NCBI GenBank assembly: GCA_964626685.1
Contig: CAZVJY010000014.1
Coordinates: 1 to 43,945, forward strand
Reading direction: 5' to 3'
DNA: 43,945 nucleotides
DNA from: RGEC01 sp964626685
Lineage (GTDB): Bacteria > Bacteroidota > Bacteroidia > NS11-12g > UBA955
Part shown: positions 33,541 through 40,794 of the stretch, piece by piece
Layout: each line of letters opens with the position of its first letter
Position numbering within the stretch: the stretch's first letter is position 1
Translations under genes and position numbers: made by a program
Notes under the pieces: model-generated
Told to the model about the DNA's origin: nothing
Databases searched by the model: none
What the model saw: the letters and a program-made list of their open reading frames with translations, nothing else

Positions 33541-36500
33541 CTATTTTACCAGCAACTTATCGCTGAAGATGCCTTTGGCTGTTTGAATGGTTACACCATA
33601 AACACCGGCAGGCAGGATTGCATTCAGTTGAGCACGGTTCGCATTGGGGGTAAGCTGCATAACCTGTTTGCCATCGGCGGCATAAACCTCAATACGCTGA
33701 ATAACATCTGAAGATTTTAAATAAACAACGCCTGTGGCCGGATTGGGGAACATACGAATGTCTCCCAGTGCAAGGCTGCGGGTAGCAGATGCCTCATTAT
33801 CCTTAATAACCAAGGTAAGCACTGAATCTTTGCCCGCTTCACCCGGACCAACCACATTGCGAATTCCAAACTTAAGCGTCTGCTGCCCGTCGGATTCGTT
33901 GTCATCATTGATATTGGCTCTTCCGGAGAAGTAGCTGTTGTTTTTCAGCACATTGATGGTGCGTCCTGTGAAGTCGTAATCTCGGGGTGAGGTAGCGGTA
34001 CCGCCAATGGCAACCACATCAAATGTAAAGTTTTCCTCGGTGGGAAGCACCTCCAACTCAAACCTGAAACTATCTGCGAGCTCTGTAATAGTATCATTTG
34101 TTTTGATGAAATTAATCTTTGGCAGTGAGGCCTTCACAATATCACCCAGATTTCTTGGAGTGAGTACATAACGTGCAGTGAAAGGGTTCGAATTATCAAA
34201 TTGCTGGCAAACACCGGTAATGTTTAGATAGCCCTGGGGTGCCGGCGTTCCATCGAGTTCTGTTTCCGCATCAATATTCAATGTGTCTACTGTGCCGTCT
34301 GTGTTTTGATAACGAACGTATTTGAAACCATTGTTTGCCAAGGCGGCTGCAGGCCATTCAGAAGGATCCACAAGTTTTACCCTACGCACCTGAACCATTT
34401 TACTTTCCAAATTTTCAGTCATATCGCTGACAACCTGTGGAGTTGGAAGGGTGCGGTTTCCTGCAATGACAATAATGGTATCCAGAAAATCCATTTGCAC
34501 CGAACCCCAAAACTGGCGCACCGTTCCCTGAATCAGCACTGAATCACCAATTTTTGGAGTGTAGCTGAAATTTCTGCTTGATGCAAAAACGGCAATACCA
34601 CCGGTATTATCCTGAACAACAAAATTCAAGCCCGGATTAGCCCTCAGATTGCCTGTGGTCACAGTGCCTGAAACACGGCATTTTACATTCAGCGAATCTG
34701 CCGTTTTAGCTGCATTGCTCTGGGTGTTAATAGTTGCGATTGAGTAGAAGGGAAGGTCATCGTTATTGATGAAAACATCAAACGTATCCGGTTTAAGTAT
34801 CGATGTATTGGAGAGGTTTTCAATTACAAATGTTATCTTTTCTCTTGGCTCAAAATTATTGTCATTTATAATCGGAACCTTGAAAGCGATGGTATCCGGT
34901 GTTAATTCATCGATGGTACTAATTTTTGCTGAGCCAAAAGTATAATCAACACCGTCTACAGCGGTGGAAAGAGCAGAAACATCACGAAGTACGAAGTCCG
35001 CTGAAGCATCTGAACGGGAAGCGACAATTACCTTGACGGTCGCTTCTAAATCTTTTTCAGATATTGTTTGTGTTCTACCAACAAAACGGATTCTGGCAGG
35101 GCCATCATTATCGGTGATGACAAGGGTAAATAGAGAATCGGAAAGAACAGCGGCACCCGACAATTGACGAACGCAAAGAACAACAGTATCGTTCGGATCA
35201 GCTACAAAATCGTCTATGATGTTGGAAAGGATTGTAACACTATCAGGTCCAGTTGTTTTGCCAAGCGAGAATACCGAATCTGTGGTGCTTTTGCCTAATT
35301 TAAATTCTGTTGGTATAAAGGTACTGTCTCCCTTGGTTTTCACGAACAGGCGAATAACGCTATTGTTGCTTACCGCTTTATCCAACTTGATTTTTACGCC
35401 AATGGTAGCTGCGTTTTCCTTTACAGTTACAGTCTTTGGACCCAGCACGATATTCGGAATATCATCATCTTTAATGTTTACAGTATGGGCTACCTCAGTG
35501 CCAATTACACAGTTTGACGGCTGATCCAGTCTAACCACAATGGTTTCGGTGTTTTCCGAGGCATTGTCATTGATAATGGTTATTTTGGTGGTATCTGAAA
35601 CCTGCGCTCCCGGAGTGAATGTAATTGTTTTGGGTTCATTCAGGGTGTAGTCAACATTTTTTACCGCGGTTCCGCCAACAAGAGATAGTCTTACTGACTG
35701 GTTTGCATCATTGCTGTATTTGCGAACAACATAAACATCTGTGGTGCTGTTGCTCTCAGATGGATTTGAATTTCTCGCCCAGAATTCAACCATAGGAGGT
35801 GTTAATGCGGCATCATTCAATCCCAGGCCTATGGGCGAAAGTCCCGTTTTCGGGTTTATGGTACTCTTTGCAGTTGGTCCCCAGATGCCGTCTGCATCGG
35901 TATTCGCGTATACTTCGGAACCGGTTTTGAAATCAAGGTTTACTATGCGCTTCACACCATTGGAATTGGTATTGGGAATTACTGCACCCCAGTGCCCTGA
36001 CTTGCCATTTACACTATCGGTATAGAAAGGGGCGGCACTGGTGGATGCACTCGTGCCAAAAGCAGCAACACCCTCAGATTCTGCGTAGGTGAGCGAAAGT
36101 GGGCGATCTGAGCCGGTTGTATTATCATACAGTGCTACAAAATTTCTGGGAGCTGCCATGCTTCGGCCCCAAACACCTGAGCAGAAGCTGTCACCTGTAT
36201 TTGAGGTATTTGAAAAGCCCAGCACCCGAATAGAATCCGAACAATACAGACGGGAAATCACCGGCGGTGTAGCAACGCTTCGCAGTGTAAGTCCAATATA
36301 AACATGTCTGCCTGCGGCGAAACGCGCATTACTTGTGTATATAAACCCAAACCACCCCTCATAAGAACCCAGTCCGTCTGCAGTAAATGTATCAACGGTA
36401 GGGCCTGTAGTCCAACCCGGGCTTCCACCATTGTTATATTTGAATCCGTTGGTGTCAATCAGCATGGCATTGCCGGCACCTGCAAAATCAGTTGTCAATC

Positions 36501-36714
36501 TAAAATCTGTGGCTGCCATTCCTCTGGTGGAATACTGATACTGGGTGTTTGGAACCAGCCCCGCCAGTTTAAGCCTTGCTACTACAGGCAGGCGTGTATT
36601 GCCACCCGATGCCATGTATTTGGGTACAATTACCCCCAAAACGCCGTTGGAAGTATATTGTGCCGAAAGCTGATAGCTGACTGCCATCATCAAAATGAAA
36701 ATAAGTCTTTTCAT
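33541..36714 (-). CDS. Calx-beta / OB-fold secreted protein with T9SS sorting domain
   Basis: Secreted or surface-attached 1057-aa protein, function unknown. It has a signal peptide (LIFILMMAVSYQLSAQ) and a unique N-terminal region (about 20-315). Three Calx-beta-like domains follow, ending in IKDDD, ITDND and INNDD (about 320-420, 425-535 and 545-650). Next is an OB-fold-like segment (about 660-760, VKCRVSGTVTTGN, FVVQDNTGGIAVFAS, KIGDSVLIQGTV) like those in Bacteroidota secreted nuclease-associated proteins. A fourth Calx-beta domain ends in IKDNE, and the C-terminal T9SS type A domain reads IRMFPNPATG ... AGVYGVTIQ. Calx-beta acidic loops suggest calcium binding. No nuclease or phosphatase domain follows, so the OB segment may be structural. 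It stands alone behind its own promoter. Confidence 0.92.
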   Translation of the reverse strand: MKRLIFILMMAVSYQLSAQYTSNGVLGVIVPKYMASGGNTRLPVVARLKLAGLVPNTQYQYSTRGMAATDFRLTTDFAGAGNAMLIDTNGFKYNNGGSPGWTTGPTVDTFTADGLGSYEGWFGFIYTSNARFAAGRHVYIGLTLRSVATPPVISRLYCSDSIRVLGFSNTSNTGDSFCSGVWGRSMAAPRNFVALYDNTTGSDRPLSLTYAESEGVAAFGTSASTSAAPFYTDSVNGKSGHWGAVIPNTNSNGVKRIVNLDFKTGSEVYANTDADGIWGPTAKSTINPKTGLSPIGLGLNDAALTPPMVEFWARNSNPSESNSTTDVYVVRKYSNDANQSVRLSLVGGTAVKNVDYTLNEPKTITFTPGAQVSDTTKITIINDNASENTETIVVRLDQPSNCVIGTEVAHTVNIKDDDIPNIVLGPKTVTVKENAATIGVKIKLDKAVSNNSVIRLFVKTKGDSTFIPTEFKLGKSTTDSVFSLGKTTGPDSVTILSNIIDDFVADPNDTVVLCVRQLSGAAVLSDSLFTLVITDNDGPARIRFVGRTQTISEKDLEATVKVIVASRSDASADFVLRDVSALSTAVDGVDYTFGSAKISTIDELTPDTIAFKVPIINDNNFEPREKITFVIENLSNTSILKPDTFDVFINNDDLPFYSIATINTQSNAAKTADSLNVKCRVSGTVTTGNLRANPGLNFVVQDNTGGIAVFASSRNFSYTPKIGDSVLIQGTVRQFWGSVQMDFLDTIIVIAGNRTLPTPQVVSDMTENLESKMVQVRRVKLVDPSEWPAAALANNGFKYVRYQNTDGTVDTLNIDAETELDGTPAPQGYLNITGVCQQFDNSNPFTARYVLTPRNLGDIVKASLPKINFIKTNDTITELADSFRFELEVLPTEENFTFDVVAIGGTATSPRDYDFTGRTINVLKNNSYFSGRANINDDNESDGQQTLKFGIRNVVGPGEAGKDSVLTLVIKDNEASATRSLALGDIRMFPNPATGVVYLKSSDVIQRIEVYAADGKQVMQLTPNANRAQLNAILPAGVYGVTIQTAKGIFSDKLLVK

Positions 36715-36731
36715 GGGATTTATTAGATTGG

Positions 36732-36761
36732 CAAATTTACCATAAACCCATTGAATGACAA
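36732..36761 (-). promoter_or_regulatory. Promoter of the Calx-beta T9SS gene
   Basis: The minus strand shows TTG (36759-36761), a 19-nt spacer and TAAATTTG (36732-36739), an exact -7 box, 17 nt before the ATG at 36714. It is one of the better two-element promoters in the window. Confidence 0.65.
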
Positions 36762-36789
36762 TAACTAATTAGGGCAGTTTAATAATACA

Positions 36790-37494
36790 TTAATCTTTCG
36801 CATAGGCGATGGTGTGAATATCAATACGTTGTACCCCTGCCAGGTGCAGCGCTCTGGCACAAGCCTCCAGGGTTGCTCCGGTTGTAACTACGTCATCTAC
36901 CAGTATAATTGATTTGCCACTGATGTTTTCCGGATTTGGAACGACAAATACATCTTCCACATTACGCCATCGATCCCAGCGGGATTTGCGGGTTTGGGTC
37001 TGGGTAAACGTGCGCCGCTGAAGGGCTGTTGCATATACAGGAATATGCATTTTTGTACCCAGCCCATCCGCAAAAGCCTCGCTCTGGTTGTAACCCCGTT
37101 GTTTTTGTTTCCTGTGGTGCAACGGCACTGGAATAATAAAATCTGCCCGGTTCATTCCTGATTTTATCAATTCTTCCGCATATAGTTCCCCCATCCATAC
37201 TGCCAGATCCAGGTTGTCGCGATACTTAATTTCGTGAAGCAATTGCCGGGTAATTCCACCGCTGCGGAAAACCAGAAAGGCGCCGGCTTGGTCCACAGGT
37301 ATCCGGCCCTTAAATATATTAAATACCGGATTTTCAATTGGATTAACCAGCCGCGATTTGGGTAGTTTTTGCTGACAGAATAAGCAAAGCTGTCTTTCTG
37401 ATTTTACGAGTGCCTGGTGACATAGTACGCATACCCTTGGATAAAACAAACGGCGCAAACTGACCAAAACAAAACGAAATGTGCGCAATTTCAT
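36790..37494 (-). CDS. comF: ComF-family phosphoribosyltransferase-like protein
   Basis: 234-aa cytoplasmic protein of the ComF family, linked to DNA uptake in competent bacteria but also widespread where competence is unproven. The N-terminal zinc-ribbon (about 18-45) has CVLCHQALVKSERQLCLFC, two CxxC pairs. The C-terminal phosphoribosyltransferase domain carries the PRPP motif SIILVDDVVTTGATLEAC (about 195-212), and PVPLHHRKQKQRGYNQSE is the usual central motif. No other competence gene is nearby. The gene diverges from the ABC exporter across 72 bp. Confidence 0.93.
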   Translation of the reverse strand: MKLRTFRFVLVSLRRLFYPRVCVLCHQALVKSERQLCLFCQQKLPKSRLVNPIENPVFNIFKGRIPVDQAGAFLVFRSGGITRQLLHEIKYRDNLDLAVWMGELYAEELIKSGMNRADFIIPVPLHHRKQKQRGYNQSEAFADGLGTKMHIPVYATALQRRTFTQTQTRKSRWDRWRNVEDVFVVPNPENISGKSIILVDDVVTTGATLEACARALHLAGVQRIDIHTIAYAKD

Positions 37495-37498
37495 TCAA

Positions 37499-37506
37499 CG
37501 AATTTA
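37499..37506 (-). promoter_or_regulatory. Possible -7 box of comF (one mismatch)
   Basis: The minus strand reads TAAATTCG, one mismatch to TAnnTTTG, ending 4 nt before the comF ATG at 37494. Same variant (TTCG) as the leuS box. Confidence 0.35.
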
Positions 37507-37566
37507 ATCTAATTTTATGAGATGTCTGAATTCTACCGGAATTCGCGGAACTTTGTATCGTAAATC

Positions 37567-39363
37567 ATGGAGCGCAGAGACATTCCCAAACAGAAAATAA
37601 ACAAGGACGCCATACGTAAATCATTCCGGTTGTTTGGCCTGATGCCCACATCAGACAGATGGCTTCTGGCCCTGGGAACCCTGTTCCTGGCGGTAACAGC
37701 AGGCACAGCTCTGTTGTTTCCAGACTTGCTGGGCCGTATGGTGGATGCCTACACTGATGTGAACAAACTGCAGGAGAGTGCCATGGCATTTTTATACCTG
37801 TTTCTGGCCCAGGCTTTGTTTTCATTCCTGCGTATCGGGCTGTATGTTCGGGTGGCTGAAAACCTGACAGCCGTTCTCAGAAATCGCCTTTACAAAGCAG
37901 TTTTGCTTCAAAACATGGATTTCTTCCATCAAAACCGCACAGGTGATCTGCTCAGCCGTTTTACCGCCGATATAGGACAAATACAGGACACTTTCACCAG
38001 TAATCTTGCCATGTTACTGCGCCAGCTGATGGTTATTTTGGGAGGGATAGTGTACTTGTTTTTTACCAGCAACACGCTATCGCTTTACATGCTCGGGACC
38101 GTTCCCGTGGTAATCACTATTTCGCTGTTTTTTGGACGATTTATTCGCAAAATTGGCAGGCAGGTGCAGGAACTTACCGGAAACAACAGCGTTATTGCGG
38201 AAGAAACTTTCACTGGAATTCAAAACGTGAAGGCATTTACCAATGAGGATTTTGAAATGCACAGGTATGGCCGCGATGTTGAACAGCTGAGGAAAAAGAG
38301 CATATTCAGAGGGTTAATGCGGGGGGCTTTCAGCAGTTTCATCATTGTTTGTCTTTTTGGCAGTATTGTATGGCTCATTTTTCTTGGGCTTGGCATGGTA
38401 AGGTCGGGTGAAATGGCACTGGGCGAGCTGATCAGCTTCATGTTTTTTACCGGTTTCATTGGAGGAAGCATCGGAGGAATGGCCGAACAATTTGTGCAAA
38501 TCCAGAAAACACTGGGTGCTGTGGAACGCGTGCTGGATTTAATTGAAAAACCCACTGAACAGCTGAACGTGCATGCCGGAGAGCCTGAAATTATTGCCGG
38601 CAGTGTTGCATTTGACAATGTTTCCTTCTGTTATCCCGGAAGACCCGATTACCCCGTTTTGGAAAATGTGAATCTTTCGGTAGAAGCTGGAAAAAGCCTG
38701 GCAATAGTAGGTCCAAGCGGAGCCGGAAAAAGCACGGTCATTAACCTTCTGTACCGATTCTATGAACCTAACCAGGGCCAAATTCTGCTTGGCGGAAACC
38801 CCATATCCGGTCTGGATCTTTATACCCTGAGAAGGCAGCTGGCACTAGTTCCTCAGGAGATTTTGCTGTTTGGCGGAAGTATTTTTGAAAACATTCAGTA
38901 CGGCAACCCGAGTGCCGGAAAAGAAGCAGTTATTCAGGCTGCAAAAATGGCCAATGCACATGAATTTATCTCGGCATTTCCGGAGGGTTATGAAACCATA
39001 GTGGGCGACCGGGGAATCAAACTGAGCGGCGGTCAGAGACAGCGCATTGCTATTGCCAGGGCCATGCTCAGAAACCCGCAGTTGCTGATACTGGATGAGG
39101 CCACCAGCAGCCTTGATACAGAAAGTGAACAGCAGGTGCAGTCTGCATTAAAAACCCTGATGAAAGACCGCACCAGCATTGTAATTGCACACCGGCTGAG
39201 TACCGTAAGACATGCAGATACCATCGTAGTTTTAAAACAAGGCAGGATCATTGAACAGGGAAATCATGAAGTGCTCATGAATATGGAGAATGGCTACTAC
39301 CGAAAAATGGTTGATCGACAGCAGGATCATACCGATTTTATCAATCACCAGGAAAATCCATAA
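37567..39363 (+). CDS. ABC exporter, fused permease-ATPase (MsbA-like)
   Basis: 598-aa half-transporter; two copies would form the working exporter. The transmembrane domain (about 25-330) has six predicted helices, starting WLLALGTLFLAVTAGTALLF. The nucleotide-binding domain (about 350-590) has Walker A GPSGAGKST near 381, Q-loop VPQEILLFGGS, signature LSGGQRQR near 485, Walker B LLILDEATSSLD near 506 and H-loop IVIAHRLSTVRHAD. The build matches lipid or multidrug exporters of the MsbA/BmrA type. Substrate not assignable, but the following GT2 gene starts 4 nt after the stop, which hints at export of a glycolipid or glycan. A weak -7 box (GAACTTTG, 37548-37555) precedes it. Confidence 0.95.
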   Translation: MERRDIPKQKINKDAIRKSFRLFGLMPTSDRWLLALGTLFLAVTAGTALLFPDLLGRMVDAYTDVNKLQESAMAFLYLFLAQALFSFLRIGLYVRVAENLTAVLRNRLYKAVLLQNMDFFHQNRTGDLLSRFTADIGQIQDTFTSNLAMLLRQLMVILGGIVYLFFTSNTLSLYMLGTVPVVITISLFFGRFIRKIGRQVQELTGNNSVIAEETFTGIQNVKAFTNEDFEMHRYGRDVEQLRKKSIFRGLMRGAFSSFIIVCLFGSIVWLIFLGLGMVRSGEMALGELISFMFFTGFIGGSIGGMAEQFVQIQKTLGAVERVLDLIEKPTEQLNVHAGEPEIIAGSVAFDNVSFCYPGRPDYPVLENVNLSVEAGKSLAIVGPSGAGKSTVINLLYRFYEPNQGQILLGGNPISGLDLYTLRRQLALVPQEILLFGGSIFENIQYGNPSAGKEAVIQAAKMANAHEFISAFPEGYETIVGDRGIKLSGGQRQRIAIARAMLRNPQLLILDEATSSLDTESEQQVQSALKTLMKDRTSIVIAHRLSTVRHADTIVVLKQGRIIEQGNHEVLMNMENGYYRKMVDRQQDHTDFINHQENP

Positions 39364-39367
39364 AGCT

Positions 39368-40105
39368 ATGTGGAAGCAGTTAAAACGCTTTGCATGGTTT
39401 TGGTTAAAAAGCCCACAGCGAAAAATACTGGGGTTTCTGAGCACAATTGTTACCGATTTAAGGGGTTTTGCAGGGCTTGTGTTTCAGCCAAAATGCAGTG
39501 AGACCATATGGGTTTGTGTGGGCATAAAAGACAGATCAGACAATCTGAAAAGGATGGTGGAAAGCCTGGGAAAGATCAACTGCAATGGTGTGTTTGCTCT
39601 GTCGGTTTACGATCAGGGCAGTGCCGATGCGGATCAATTGCAGGAATGGCTTGAACAGCACTGGAAGGGAGCACTGGCATGGCAAAGCGTGCCGGCAACA
39701 TTTACCAGGGCCGTGGCTTGTAACAGAGCCATATCACAAGCCAAAGGAGATTTAATCTTTGTGTGCGACGCAGATATGACTTTACCTGCAAATCTTGAAA
39801 AACATATCAGGCGGTTTGTGCGGCACAGCAGTGCCTGGTTTCCGGTTTGTCAGAGCCAGCTAAGCCCCGAAAAAAAAGACTGGAAATGGCTTAGCGCCGG
39901 CACGGGATTGTTTGCCGGACACAGGCAATGGCACACAAAAGCGCTGACTTACAACGAAAACTATACACAATGGGGCGGTGAAGACTGGGATATGTTCTTC
40001 AGGTTTTATCAAAACGGGATTATGCCATTGCGCACAAGGTGCGCCGATCTTTACCACCACTGGCACCCGTCTTTGGAGCCCCCTGATTATAAACCTGTGT
40101 TTTAA
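39368..40105 (+). CDS. GT2-type glycosyltransferase
   Basis: 245-aa cytosolic glycosyltransferase with a GT-A fold. A short basic N-terminus (MWKQLKRFAW) leads to a donor-binding domain with TIWVCVGIKDRSDNLKRM, the DxD-type CDADMTLPA (about 133-140) and the GGEDWDMFFRFYQ motif (about 200-212). That motif is typical of the galactosyltransferase/chondroitin polymerase C-terminal region. It ends with LYHHWHPSLEPPD. The frame is open into the ABC gene, but ATG at 39368, 4 nt after the ABC stop, is the natural start. Middle gene of an ABC-GT2-YdeI operon. Confidence 0.87.
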   Translation: MWKQLKRFAWFWLKSPQRKILGFLSTIVTDLRGFAGLVFQPKCSETIWVCVGIKDRSDNLKRMVESLGKINCNGVFALSVYDQGSADADQLQEWLEQHWKGALAWQSVPATFTRAVACNRAISQAKGDLIFVCDADMTLPANLEKHIRRFVRHSSAWFPVCQSQLSPEKKDWKWLSAGTGLFAGHRQWHTKALTYNENYTQWGGEDWDMFFRFYQNGIMPLRTRCADLYHHWHPSLEPPDYKPVF

Positions 40106-40110
40106 ACGTC

Positions 40111-40725
40111 ATGGAAGCCGATATATTTTTCACGGATGGCTGCGGCCGCTGCCCGTTGGGTGGAACCCCCGGATGCAAAGTGCATACACGCCGGGAAGAA
40201 TTGTTTTTACTAAGGAAAATCATGCTGGAAAGCGGACTTACTGAAACCAGAAAATGGGGTGTTCCGTGCTATGTTCACGGAAAAAAGAATGTGGTTTTAT
40301 TGAGTGCACTCAAACATTGTGCTACACTTAGTTTTTTAAAGGGTGCTCTGCTGTCTGACCCCGGTAAACTATTGCACAAACCCGGAGAAAACAGCCAGGC
40401 TGCTCGATATATGAAATTTACCTCACCGGAAGAGGTTATAGCCCAGACAGCGGAAATCGAGACCTATGTGCGGGAAGCGATAAAATTGGAAGAATCGGGC
40501 GAAAAAGTGGTTTTCAAAGCGCCACAGGAACAAACCATGTGTGCTGAATTAGCAGAAACCCTAAAAAATGACGCCGAGTTATCAGCTGCGTTTTATGCCC
40601 TTACACCTGGGCGACAACGGGGCTATATTCTGTTTTTTGGCGGCGCCAAACAGGCCAAAACACGACTGGAGCGCATTGCCAAATGGAGAGATAAAATTTT
40701 GCAGGGAAAAGGCATGCAGGATTGA
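40111..40725 (+). CDS. YdeI/DUF1801-family protein with Cys-rich N-terminus
   Basis: 204-aa cytoplasmic protein of the DUF1801/YdeI family, function not established. The N-terminus is Cys-rich (CGRCPLGGTPGCKVHT, Cys at about 11, 14 and 21), which could bind a metal. The DUF1801 core (about 30-110) has TRKWGVPCYVHGKKNVVLL and LSFLKGALLSDP. The YdeI-type C-terminal helical segment (about 165-204) contains LTPGRQRGYILFFGGAKQAKT cut by the typical R/K helix ARLERIAKWRDKI-like repeat. It starts 5 nt after the GT2 stop, so it is probably in the same operon despite the different role. Confidence 0.85.
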   Translation: MEADIFFTDGCGRCPLGGTPGCKVHTRREELFLLRKIMLESGLTETRKWGVPCYVHGKKNVVLLSALKHCATLSFLKGALLSDPGKLLHKPGENSQAARYMKFTSPEEVIAQTAEIETYVREAIKLEESGEKVVFKAPQEQTMCAELAETLKNDAELSAAFYALTPGRQRGYILFFGGAKQAKTRLERIAKWRDKILQGKGMQD

Positions 40726-40794
40726 TATGTAAAACACAGATCAAAATATATCCTTTCAAAAATTTTTACTAATTCCCTCCCATCTTTGCACTGC

